Assembly (NCBI GenBank): GCA_019695575.1
Contig: JADNSB010000006.1
Location: 62,001-126,000, forward strand
DNA length: 64,000 nt
Direction: 5' to 3'
DNA from: Angomonas ambiguus
Lineage: Eukaryota > Euglenozoa > Kinetoplastea > Trypanosomatida > Trypanosomatidae
The notes below the pieces were generated by a model. The model was given only the letters and a program-made list of their open reading frames with translations. It was not told where the DNA came from and searched no databases. Shown in pieces: positions 37,288-47,400 of the stretch. Made by a program: the position numbers and the translations under genes. Within the stretch, counting starts at the first letter, position 1; every line of letters begins with the position of its first letter.

Positions 37288-40200
37288 ATGTCCTCTACTA
37301 CGCCGAACCACCCCGCTGGCTCGCGACGACTATCTTCTGTGAGAGATAGCAAAAGGGAAAGCGAATCGGATAGAGAAGTGTCCGTACAGGGAAGTCGATC
37401 CAACAGCCTCCATCACAGTCGTACCAACAGTACGAATCGCCGAATCGTAAAGAAAATGCCTTCCTTTCTGAAGGAGTCTAGTGTCTCTTCCGAGGGAGAG
37501 AAGAAAAAAAGCGCTAAACAGACGGCAGGGATAGAGGCTCTTAATACGCTCATCTCCATCGATGAGGAACACTACAATAACGTGAATTACGACACTGGCA
37601 GTCTGGGCGGTGGTAGTCCGCTCCATAGGAATTTTAGTTTTATGAGTAGTAACGGCGGAGGGGACCAATCGCCGCTAAAGAGTGAAATAGACTCTCAAAG
37701 GGATTTTTCATCTTTCTCGTATAGTCTTCCCAAGACGGCCTCAGCGGCCGCGCTGGAACGAAACATGGAGAGTGAAAAGGGGCGGAAATTACTGCAAAAG
37801 GTGCTGCACGATAAAGTGTCGAGGAGTCAAGGGGGTGGGGTAGTAGGCGGTGGTCGAGCCTACTCTGGGGTGGCGGAACCGGAGAAGAAGAGAGATCAGT
37901 TAGTGTACCGGGCCAAATCCTGGTCGGCACAGAAAAATTCCTCTCACGGCTTGCGAGGCACGCATCAGAGAGTCCTTTCTCCCTCTAGTGAAGGCGTCCT
38001 CTCTCCTCATTCCTCCAAGACCAGCTCTTTCCGAGACGGAGCGCACCGAAAAGCAGCACAGGATAAACCTGAAAAGTGGTCTTTTTTCCGAAAGTTGGAG
38101 TACTTTGCTATTCGATACGTGTTTGTCTACGCCGTCTACGCGTTCGGTATTCTCTTTGACATTGTGCTGTGGATCCTAACGTTAGGAAAGAAAGGGAAGC
38201 TGCCCTTCGACATTAATCGAAGGTCCACACAAGTCCTTCGTACGGCGAAGAAAGTGGTGGGGCCTTTTCTGCAAATTGAAACCGATCTCGACCCCAAGAA
38301 TGAATTCGGAGAAGAAAACTACGCCAATAATGAAGAAAATAAGGAAGGTAATGAGGTGAGCCTTACGGAAGAACAAGTACTCGAGGCACAGCACCAACGG
38401 CAGAGAATCAACGACTTTATTAGAGGCAAATTAAAAGACGCCGACGCAAACTCCCTACAGAAATCCTTTAAAGTACAGTGTTGTACGTGGAATGTCGATC
38501 AGAGCCCCCCACCGCCTTATTCTACTGACATGCTTACCTGGCTGCTCGGAGAATCCCTCGCGGAGGAGGTGGACCGCTACCATCAAGGTAAACAAGAGGC
38601 GTGGAGGTCTCCTAAACAGCCACCTTTCCCCCACCGGAAAGAGAGCGTCTCTGCCTTTGTGCCGGAGGAGGTGCGGCGACTGCGGTCTCAGAACGCAGAG
38701 GAATTGGAGGTGCTTCTCTCCAAATTCCCCGACCTCTTTGTCATCTGTCTCCAGGAAGTAGAAATGAGTGGACGGGCACTTATGAGAGAATCCTCAAAGC
38801 GTAGTTTAACATGGGCGGAAAGTATCACCGAAATTCTCTCCATCGCGTCCGATCAACAGATTGTCTTCAAAAAGATAAAAGTAGTTCAGCTCGTTGGACT
38901 GACATTGATGATATTTGCTCAGCTGCAACATGTCAACTACATCTCACACGTACGACTCTCACTGACCCGCACGGGTACACTGCACTTACTGGGTAACAAG
39001 GGATCCGTGGCGATGCGGGCGACTATTTATGGAAAGCGTTTCATCTTTATTGGGGCTCACTTCAGCGCACATAAGCACAATGAGTACAACCGCACGATGA
39101 ACTACCACGCCGCTCTGAAAGATTTGCTATTCCGTCTCCCCCCAATGGCCGATGATGAGAGTGAAATCATACGTACCTACGCAATGGCGGTAGGGGATAG
39201 CGTGATGAGTAACAACAGTATCGTCGATGGTTCCTTTATTAAAGGAAAGTCCACCTGGGATCGGTTTCTTAACACGGTGGAGAACGAAACGCTGCGGCTG
39301 TATTATAATATACATCAAACTCAAGAGGCCCTGTATGACTGGGAGACCCACGTCCTGGATCAGCACGACTACGTCTTCTTTATCGGAGACCTCAACTCCC
39401 GTCTCCACGGCCTCAGCTCTTCCGAGATACGAGAGAAGCTACAGCACCACCAGATCGACCAACTACTATGCAACGACGAGCTCCGGCAGGGGATGGTGAG
39501 TGGGGAGGTGTTTGATGGATTTCAGGAGCAGTGGATTCGCTTTCCTCCGACGTACAAGTTCGACAAAGGGAGTAATCGGTATGACACCAGTCGAAAGAAG
39601 CGGGACCCCGCCTGGTGCGACAGGGTGCTCTTCCGTGTCCTAGAGAATGACTCTATGGGGTTCACCGATGCTATTAAAGCCAGTGGAAGTCACCTGGACG
39701 AGGCGCTCGACTCGAACTGCTTCGATTCTGCCATCTCCATGAGCAACTGCAGCCCCTCTCAGGCGAGTTATCTCTCCCCTCTCCGCCGTACCCCACCCCC
39801 CACGACACCGCCGGAGGAGGAGGAGTGGGTCAGTTTAGCGAACCTCTCGCAGGAGCAGCTCCAGTTGATTGGGGAGAAGCAGGCGACCGCTATCTCCTCC
39901 TCCTCCGACTCCTCTAGTGTACAGGAGGGGGAAGTGACTTCAAAGGGAAACGAAGAAAAGGACACGCTTGGGCGTCGAGAGACCTCGGTGCTGCTGGTGG
40001 AGCCCTCCCACCCGGTATGGAAAAAGAAGCGAGGCTTTCCTACCTTCCGTGCCGCTACCAAGTCACTTCTCGCGAAAAAGGTAAAGGATAGTAACCTCGA
40101 CGACTTCTCTGTCGCCGCGGCGGAGCGGGCGGTGCTTTATGAAATCAACAAGCCTTTTCCAAAGATTAACAATAGAGTGAACTCCCTTGCGTACTACCGG

Positions 40201-40350
40201 GTCGAGGCACTGCAGGTGTCGGATCATAAGCCTGTGGCGGCCACGTTTGAGGTGAAAGTGATCCACCTCCCTCTGGATACACTGGACCAACTTTTGGTAG
40301 GCATAGGAAGTCTCTTCGATGAAAGTGAAATCAACCCGCTTCCAAACTAG
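37288..40350 (+). CDS. Inositol polyphosphate 5-phosphatase
   Basis: The protein has 1020 residues with a catalytic IPPc domain from about 394 to 990. Motifs in order are VQCCTWNVDQ, ICLQEVEMSGRA, LLGNKGSVAMRA with IFIGAHFSAHKH, FIGDLNSRL (the [W/F]xGDxNxR motif, about 697-705), DPAWCDRVLF (PxWCDRxL, about 773) and VSDHKPVAATF (about 977). These are the metal- and phosphate-binding residues of enzymes that remove the 5-phosphate from PI(4,5)P2, PIP3 or soluble inositol phosphates. About 200 residues of Ser/Glu-rich sequence separate the last two motifs, far more than usual. The first 260 residues are Ser-rich and probably disordered. A hydrophobic stretch (about 268-296, IRYVFVYAVYAFGILFDIVLW) could anchor the protein in a membrane. 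Confidence 0.92.
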   Translation: MSSTTPNHPAGSRRLSSVRDSKRESESDREVSVQGSRSNSLHHSRTNSTNRRIVKKMPSFLKESSVSSEGEKKKSAKQTAGIEALNTLISIDEEHYNNVNYDTGSLGGGSPLHRNFSFMSSNGGGDQSPLKSEIDSQRDFSSFSYSLPKTASAAALERNMESEKGRKLLQKVLHDKVSRSQGGGVVGGGRAYSGVAEPEKKRDQLVYRAKSWSAQKNSSHGLRGTHQRVLSPSSEGVLSPHSSKTSSFRDGAHRKAAQDKPEKWSFFRKLEYFAIRYVFVYAVYAFGILFDIVLWILTLGKKGKLPFDINRRSTQVLRTAKKVVGPFLQIETDLDPKNEFGEENYANNEENKEGNEVSLTEEQVLEAQHQRQRINDFIRGKLKDADANSLQKSFKVQCCTWNVDQSPPPPYSTDMLTWLLGESLAEEVDRYHQGKQEAWRSPKQPPFPHRKESVSAFVPEEVRRLRSQNAEELEVLLSKFPDLFVICLQEVEMSGRALMRESSKRSLTWAESITEILSIASDQQIVFKKIKVVQLVGLTLMIFAQLQHVNYISHVRLSLTRTGTLHLLGNKGSVAMRATIYGKRFIFIGAHFSAHKHNEYNRTMNYHAALKDLLFRLPPMADDESEIIRTYAMAVGDSVMSNNSIVDGSFIKGKSTWDRFLNTVENETLRLYYNIHQTQEALYDWETHVLDQHDYVFFIGDLNSRLHGLSSSEIREKLQHHQIDQLLCNDELRQGMVSGEVFDGFQEQWIRFPPTYKFDKGSNRYDTSRKKRDPAWCDRVLFRVLENDSMGFTDAIKASGSHLDEALDSNCFDSAISMSNCSPSQASYLSPLRRTPPPTTPPEEEEWVSLANLSQEQLQLIGEKQATAISSSSDSSSVQEGEVTSKGNEEKDTLGRRETSVLLVEPSHPVWKKKRGFPTFRAATKSLLAKKVKDSNLDDFSVAAAERAVLYEINKPFPKINNRVNSLAYYRVEALQVSDHKPVAATFEVKVIHLPLDTLDQLLVGIGSLFDESEINPLPN

Positions 40351-40915
40351 TAGTACACCATGAGCTTATGAGGATATTTCTCCCCTCCCCCTGGAAACTA
40401 TTTTTTTTTTAAAAAAAAAAAAACTTTTCTTCTCTTGTTGTCGCCAAGATGTTGTTAGTTTCGAAATTTATATATTAGTTTGATATATTGCCGCAGTTCA
40501 TTTTATTTTTTTCTCTGTCTTTCATTTCTTCTGAGACTAATAGAGAAATTGGTTTTTTGTACAACAATTATTGTATTCTTTGACGTTTCTTTTTTTTTTT
40601 TTCTTTTGGGAGACATTAGTTGCCACGTGAGATTTTTTTTTACTGCCGAAACACAAAAAAAAATGTATATAATTTACATTATATACGAGGTCATCTCCCA
40701 CTTCTACACTACTCGTTGCCTAAAAACATTAAAATAACGAATTATTTTTTTTTTTCTTATTATCATTAACTTTTTTTGTTAAAAAAAAAAAGAGGAGATT
40801 AACACTTAAGTTATCCACACAATATTCCACATATTTTCTCTCTTTGTCCTTTTTCTTTTTCACTCGTAGAAAAAAAAAAGGAGAAAATCATTATTAGAAT
40901 AGATTATTAGAAGAT
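40351..40915 (+). promoter_or_regulatory. AT-rich intergenic region with acceptor
   Basis: Long A and T runs occur throughout. A T-rich open frame at 40480-40737 has only a TTG start and is rejected. A strong pyrimidine tract at about 40833-40865 ends in CGTAG, with the AG at 40868-40869, 47 bases before the ATG at 40916. Confidence 0.5.
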
Positions 40916-42895
40916 ATGCCTAATTCTACCAAAAAAAAGCGTACCTCTCGCTCCCTTAGCAAAAACGGAAAGCAAAATGGAGGAGAAGAAACGACCTCAA
41001 ACCCCAAAAGTAAAACCAATACTTCTACCCAAAAGAATCATAATAGCGTCTCCCCTACTACGCCCCAACTGGAGAGGGAACCCTCTAGGAGAGTGGAGGA
41101 CACCCGTACCAGGACGACGACCTCCACCTCCCCCAGGAAGGCACTGCAGGACCGACGGCCCACCGCCGTCCGGCGACCCTCCGAAGCGACCACCGGACCG
41201 AATCATCGAGTGAGCTCTTTGGAGAGCTCTTCTCCCTTTTCTCCTCAGCAGAAGAAAAAGAAAAGAAGCGGTTCTCAGCACTCGCCGAATAGGGAGCGCT
41301 CTTCCTCTAGCAGAAAGGGGACACTGAAGTGCGAAGAACCACCTCTGGAGAGCCCATCACACCGAAACAAAAACAAGTCTGCCAAAAGCGGTTCACCGTC
41401 CTCCCCATCTAAGGGTAAACCGACTCCCGTCACCAGCACCGCCAGTGAGGAAACGAAAGGCACTCCGAACGAAGCCATCTCCAAAGCCTGGCCAGAGATT
41501 CTCTCTCCCCCTCCACCCACCCTCACCACCAACCCCATGACCGTGTTCCGGCCGATCCCGATCGAAAGGGATACACTGTCCCCACAGATCTCGGTGGATA
41601 TGGGGACCGGGGCGGCGTACAGTGCGCTGAACCTGACGGCCCAGGTGAGGAGTGGTACCCCAACCGTCGGTAGCGGTGCCGCTGCGCAAGGAGGAGCAGA
41701 GAACAAAAGGGAAGCAGAGGAAACGGAACAACACGTGAGGACAAACAGTATCCCAACTCCACCGATAGCGCCGTCCAAGGGGAAGGAGGTACTCTCCAGT
41801 TCCTCTTCGCTGCCGCTTCCTACGGAGAAAGAGGCCCTCCATTCGAGCGGCTTCACGGATAAGAGCAGGACGGTGGTGGGAGACAACGAAGGGGTGGTGA
41901 AGAACGGTGATGGTGCACCCCACCTCAATATCAATACAATAGACGCTAACCGCTTCTCTGTTGGAGTGGAGAACCACAAGAATCACGCCTATTATCAACA
42001 AAAACTAGCAGAGGAGGCGAGAAACAATCTCACTCTCCCTATGCTGGAGGAGCGGCTGCAGGCACTCAAACAGTACGTAGAGGTGAACCTAGTGCAGCGG
42101 ATTCGGCAGAACGAAACGATACTCGACGCGGATATAAAGAATACCCAAGAATTAAGAGACTTGTTGATCCATCAAACCAATACGCTCATCGCGCTGCACC
42201 AACGTGGAACACGAAGAACGATGCAATCACGTCCAGCACCGCGAAAGGAAGAAGGAGGAGAAGAGAGTCAAGAAGCGGCAGCGGCGGCGGTGTTTATCTC
42301 TTATGGTGAGTTGATGGAGTTTGAAAAGCGTGTAACACAGTTGGTGGTGAAGGGCCGTCCTAGTGAAGGAGCTTCCTACGGAGGGTTCCGCGCGTCCACC
42401 AAGGAAAGAGAAAAGGAAGACTCCCACCTCGACCGCAATGACAAGGACGGGGAGGGGGGAGAGTTAGAAAGGGATAACCAAGTCCTCCTGAGAGGGATAC
42501 TCACCTTCAGTCAATTAGAGCTGTTCGCCACCGTCGTCGAACACAATCGACGCATCAACAACCATGTAAATAGTGAAACTTTGGTGCCCCCTACCCCGTC
42601 CTCCACTGCCTTTCCGATGGGGAGAGAGGTGCGAGTGAAGAATAGTGCCATTCTCGCCCGCTGGAAGGCATGGAAACGAGTCTTTCCTCTCGGCGAGGAT
42701 TACTACATCGTGAGGCAGTGGTTGGAGAAGAAGGAGGAGGATGCATCCCTCGATAAGGAAGAAGAGGATGCTGAAATGAATGGAGGGGGTGATACATTAA
42801 AGAGAACCACGGAGATTAAACTTCTTCGCATTAGCGGTTTTATTCGTAAAGTGCAAAAGATGACCGATGAGGATGTGTTGAGGTTGCTTCTGTAA
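40916..42895 (+). CDS. Hypothetical protein with disordered N-terminal half and helical C-terminal half
   Basis: The protein has 659 residues. Residues 1-340 are Ser/Thr/Pro/Lys-rich with basic clusters at the very start (MPNSTKKKRTSRS). From about 355 to 435 the sequence turns strongly helical (YYQQKLAEEARNN, LEERLQALKQYVEVNLVQRI, DIKNTQELRDLLIHQTN). Another compact region at about 460-659 includes VFISYGELMEFEKRVTQLV and ILARWKAWKRVFPLGEDYYIV. No recognised domain, signal peptide or membrane helix is present. The pattern of a basic disordered head and a coiled body would suit a cytoskeleton-associated protein, but that is only an inference. Confidence 0.72.
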   Translation: MPNSTKKKRTSRSLSKNGKQNGGEETTSNPKSKTNTSTQKNHNSVSPTTPQLEREPSRRVEDTRTRTTTSTSPRKALQDRRPTAVRRPSEATTGPNHRVSSLESSSPFSPQQKKKKRSGSQHSPNRERSSSSRKGTLKCEEPPLESPSHRNKNKSAKSGSPSSPSKGKPTPVTSTASEETKGTPNEAISKAWPEILSPPPPTLTTNPMTVFRPIPIERDTLSPQISVDMGTGAAYSALNLTAQVRSGTPTVGSGAAAQGGAENKREAEETEQHVRTNSIPTPPIAPSKGKEVLSSSSSLPLPTEKEALHSSGFTDKSRTVVGDNEGVVKNGDGAPHLNINTIDANRFSVGVENHKNHAYYQQKLAEEARNNLTLPMLEERLQALKQYVEVNLVQRIRQNETILDADIKNTQELRDLLIHQTNTLIALHQRGTRRTMQSRPAPRKEEGGEESQEAAAAAVFISYGELMEFEKRVTQLVVKGRPSEGASYGGFRASTKEREKEDSHLDRNDKDGEGGELERDNQVLLRGILTFSQLELFATVVEHNRRINNHVNSETLVPPTPSSTAFPMGREVRVKNSAILARWKAWKRVFPLGEDYYIVRQWLEKKEEDASLDKEEEDAEMNGGGDTLKRTTEIKLLRISGFIRKVQKMTDEDVLRLLL

Positions 42896-43237
42896 TAAAT
42901 ATTGGCTACTCACTCCAACAGATTTGGCTGCAATTCCGACTTTTTGTAGATTATGATCATGATTATATATTACTTCAACAAAAAAAAAATATATATATTT
43001 CACTTCAGTTTCTAAATAGCTATTTCCAAGTACACGCCACCTTTTAGCTGAATGGGCTTTACATTATTATTATTATTATTATCTTTCCCTCTGTATGCCC
43101 ATCTATTAGCATCATCACTATTAAGCCCAATTTACCTATACTTCTACAGTAGGTAAAAAAAAGTTCAGAAACGTGTAGGACACACACACACACACATAAT
43201 AATAATAATTATAATAATAGAGAGAAGGTTGACTGCG
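42896..43237 (+). promoter_or_regulatory. Intergenic region with microsatellites
   Basis: This gap contains TTA repeats (about 43062-43083), a CA repeat (about 43179-43196) and AAT repeats just upstream of the next start. A weak pyrimidine block lies near 43082-43130. No gene was seen. Confidence 0.35.
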
Positions 43238-44002
43238 ATGTTGAGAATTAGCTCCACTCCCGCCACCGTACACTGGGGGAGAGGAGTCACCGTCGTCGTG
43301 TCTCGGGTATGGAATAGCACTACTGCCACCCCACCACCACCACCACCGTCTGCCGAAGATAAACCACCCCAGAAAGAAAAGGAACAGTCCCTCGAGGAGT
43401 TGTCCCAGCAGGTGAAGGATACGTTTAATAAAGTGTTTTTCGAAAACGTAAAGGACTCTGCATCGTCGACGTCGAGGGATCCCAAGTCCTTACCCCCCAA
43501 CATGACCCCCGAGCAACACGCAGCGGCCCGTAAGGCTCTTATAGATGCTATTATTAGTTGTGATAAAGAGGTCTTTGAGCTGAAGCGCCAGCACGAGCTC
43601 AGTATGCTCCGTGTCGAGCAACACCAGAAGCGCATGCTGAAAGATCAGGAAGATAGAGGTATGTACTACGAGCAAAACATGAACGTAGCCACCTTTGATA
43701 CCGTCAGTGTTGGACTCTATTCACAGCGTAGCACTCTCTATCACACCATGAGCACGGAGCGACTTCGTAACTTTAAACTCTTCTTGATGGTGTTTTGCTC
43801 CATTCTAGCCTGTGCGTATCTCTACTACCGTTATATGATCAACCCCGATTTCGAGTACGTGACAGAGCCGATAAAGATACTGGGCAGTAAAGTAGGGGCC
43901 TACCGCGAGGTCGAATGGAGGAACCTCCCTGAGGAGGAACAGAAAAAACTGTTACAGGCGCAGGCTAAAAGCTATGAAAGAGGAAGCGGCATCGAGGATT
44001 AA
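43238..44002 (+). CDS. Mitochondrial single-pass membrane protein, unknown
   Basis: The protein has 254 residues from the ATG at 43238. The first 30 residues (MLRISSTPATVHWGRGVTVV, then SRVW) are basic, hydroxylated and free of acid, a good mitochondrial presequence. A proline run follows. The segment at about 38-140 is helical and charged (EELSQQVKDTFNKVFF, AARKALIDAIISCDKEVFELKRQ). A single hydrophobic helix (FKLFLMVFCSILACAYLYY, about 187-205) precedes a C-terminal domain of about 50 residues ending in a Glu/Gln-rich helix. This topology suggests an inner-membrane protein, possibly an assembly factor or import component. I do not recognise it. Confidence 0.7.
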   Translation: MLRISSTPATVHWGRGVTVVVSRVWNSTTATPPPPPPSAEDKPPQKEKEQSLEELSQQVKDTFNKVFFENVKDSASSTSRDPKSLPPNMTPEQHAAARKALIDAIISCDKEVFELKRQHELSMLRVEQHQKRMLKDQEDRGMYYEQNMNVATFDTVSVGLYSQRSTLYHTMSTERLRNFKLFLMVFCSILACAYLYYRYMINPDFEYVTEPIKILGSKVGAYREVEWRNLPEEEQKKLLQAQAKSYERGSGIED

Positions 44003-44473
44003 TGTTTGGTTGTTGTTTTTTTCTTCGAAAGGAAAAGAAAAGAGACGATTACCCTTATTATTATCAGTACTGATACAATGATAAGGTAAGGAGGAAATGT
44101 CTTCTCCATAGCCGCTGCTTTCCTCTCCGCACAGAAACTCCCCCTACATAAAGGGGTGAGTAGTTTAAAAATACAAGAGCAATTAAGAATGCGTAATATA
44201 ATAATACACTAAAAAAAAATTCTTTTTTTATTATATCCATTTAGTTTGCAATTATTATTATTTTTTCACTGTCTCAGTGCTCGTTCTCCATCTTCCTACT
44301 TACTTTCCTCTTTTTTTTCTCTTTTGTAGCCATTTAGTTTAATAATCTTTTTTTTATTCATTCATTTACTTTTTTTTTTTTTGCTTTCACACATCCACAC
44401 AGGAACACCGTGGAGATAATCGAAACGGTTAACACACAGAAGATATAAGAAAAAAAAATTTTGCATCTATTAT
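44003..44473 (+). promoter_or_regulatory. AT-rich intergenic region with acceptor
   Basis: A/T-rich sequence contains several T runs. A T-tract at 44371-44382 followed by pyrimidine-rich DNA ends in CACAG, with the AG at 44401-44402, 72 bases before the next ATG. No gene was seen. Confidence 0.45.
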
Positions 44474-47400
44474 ATGAGAATTGGAAACTTTCGCTTTTCA
44501 TTCTCACCCAACTTCACAACTTCTTCTTCCCCCCCATACCCCCTCCTCCGCCCTCACGGTGTACAGCGGTGCTGTATTACAACTTCTTTACCACAAGGTA
44601 AATTCACCTTTTCCTCTCCCTCCTCTAAGGGGTCTGCATCCATCACCACCACCACCCCTCTTACTCTATCGGCCCGCTACTGCGCCTCTGGTCCACGGCC
44701 CCTCACTCTACCCAACTCCTCTACCCCAGCACCGGGACTCACGCCTTCGGCAAAAGGGGCAGACGAAGACAACACTTTTCAACCTACTACAGAAACAGAG
44801 AAGAAACGGAAAAAAATAGTCCGGAAAAGGTTAGTGAAACGATTCAAGAAGAAAGAAAATTCGATCCATTCTAAAAAAAGAGATCATACAGTCGAGCCGA
44901 GTCCCTCTACCCATTCTAATTCAAAGGAAACCATGTACACGAACAATCCCTATGCGTTTCAAGCGTATAAAGAGAAAAACAACAACAATAACAATACTAT
45001 TAATAATAATAATAATAATAATAATATGAACCCTAACACTGGTATGGACTACGCGTTTGGCAACTTTGCCTATCCGAACAACTACTACAATAACCACAAT
45101 AATAATCCCAACACTGGCGGAATGGGTACTGTCAGCGGGGCCTGGGTACGAGGTGGGCCGGAGGGTAACACTCGAGGGAAAGGGTTCGCCAACCCGAAGC
45201 AGTACCCGGCCTTCTTCTACGACAACCGCTCCTCCCCTCCACGCCAGAATCCAAGCCACGGCGGTGGTGGATACCCTTTCACCAATCATCCTCAAAGCTC
45301 CCCCGCTATGGACCAACACGGCAGTCCCCTCTCCTACGCCTCGTCACGGAAGGGAGAACGTGGGGGAGCTGGTACAGGTGCAAGTGCAAGTGCAAGTGCA
45401 GGGAGCCACCCCACCAGCACCCCTTCCTCCTCTTCGCGTCGGTCGCTGACGGTGTCGATGGACTCGAAGAAGTTTACCCCCTTCACCGACGAACGGTTTG
45501 AGACGGTGAACTTCTCCGATGTGGAAAAGAACGCACAGCACAGGGTGAACGATGTGCTTCAGCGGTGTCATCCTCTCCCACTGCCGTCGCCTTCGGTTGG
45601 GTCGGTGCGGAAGAGTTTGCTAAAGCGAGCAGAGATGAAATTCAGTTTCACCTCCCCTGACGGAAAGAGTCACTCTCTCCTCGCGGTGGGGCAGTCTACT
45701 AAAGCCAAGACGGCGCTGGCGCTCTGCTACATGCACGCCGCACGGCTTATTGATCACTACTCCCTACAGGACTATGCCTCTCGTCCAGTCCCGGTTCCAC
45801 TACACGAGAGCACTCTTGGTGAAGAGACGAGCCTTGAGCCGCCGAACCCTAACGACTTTCCCGACTACTCCCGTTTCGTGGAGGCCTGTCAGGTGTATCT
45901 TCGCCAAAACAACAACAATGAGCTTCTTTTACTAGAACAGCACATCATTCCACCCAGTGAAAACTCACTGGTAAACGAAACCGCCGAAGAGATTTACCGT
46001 CGCCGGCGCACGCGAGGACAGTCCCCCGACCGCCGTTGTCTGTTAAAACTGGAAAACGAGATACGGGGGGTGGGAAAGGAGATGATGGTAAACCGAGTTC
46101 GTTCCAAAGTACACGTCGCCACCCTATCGCTCGATGAGGCTACGAAACTCAGGGCCGTGGGAATCTCCAGCACTTCCAAGGACGCAAAGCAGTTCTGTGC
46201 CGAGCACGCGTTGCTTCTCTTGGATCGACTAAAATCACGTCGTAAAGGGGAAGCGGGATCTGGTGGTGGTGGTCGAGCGGCTATACCAGACGAAACCATT
46301 GGGGCCTCCTCTCTCAAGTCCATTGCGAATAGTCTCACCCCTCGTTATGCTAAACTGTACAGCTTTTATCGTTTTCTGTTTGACACGGAGGAACCAGAAC
46401 TGCACTTTACAAAGCGCAAGGACCCTTCAGATGGAAACAGCGAACGTTACTACTGTGTGATTAAAATGAACGGGGTAGAGTGTGAGGGAATGGGGGTGAA
46501 TCGCTTTGAGGCAGAGAGGGCCGCGGTGGAAGTGGCGCTGTCTCAGTTGGAACTGTACGACGAACGTATTCTCTCTCTCAACACATTTCTGGCCAAGCAC
46601 CCCTCCGCATCCGTCGACAACATACCCACCGCCTCCCTCTCCCCCACCCTGGCAGATCAAATCAACCAGTTCGTCAAGGATACCAACCAGAGACTAGAAT
46701 TCAACTCCAATGAATCCGATCCGATCGGCAGCCACTCGGTCAACATCACCAAGGAAGATGAGCGGTTGCTGCAGGTGGTGTCCTCTGACCGCCAGAATCG
46801 GAATCTAGCGTACGCAGAGCGTCTGCGCGAGGACCTTCACAAATTACACTCCAATGAGGTCTACCTGAAACGATTTCACCCCCGTCGAAGTACGTTGGCG
46901 ATGTGGGGAGTGAGGGAACAGCTCTTAAAGTATCTCGACGACGGAGAACGGGTGGTGGTGGTTTGTGGCACCACAGGCTGCGGTAAGACCACGCAAGTGC
47001 CCCAATACCTCTTTGATCATGCGATTGAAAAGGGAGAGGGAGACTTGTGCAACATTGTAGTCTCACAGCCAAGACGGTTGAGTACCTTTAGTGTGGCCGA
47101 GCGTATTGCACAAGAGCGGTTAAGGACCGTCGGCAACGAAATTGGCTACGCGATTCGCTTTGACTCTCGCATCGGCCGACACATCAACCTGTGCACCTCT
47201 GGTGTGTTACTGAAAATACTCTCCTCCCAGCCCTCCCTCGCTAACGTGACGCATCTCATCATCGATGAAGTACACGAGCGAGACGTAAACTGCGATGTTA
47301 TTTTAGCCCTCATTAAAGGTATACTGGAGAAAAACGCGTCGATAAAGATCATTTTAATGAGCGCCACGCTTCAGTCTGACCTCTTTTCCTCGTATTTCGG

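Noticed and set aside
40480-40737. T-rich frame of 85 codons in the spacer before 40916
   Set aside because: TTG start, homopolymer-driven composition, and it lies upstream of the real acceptor.
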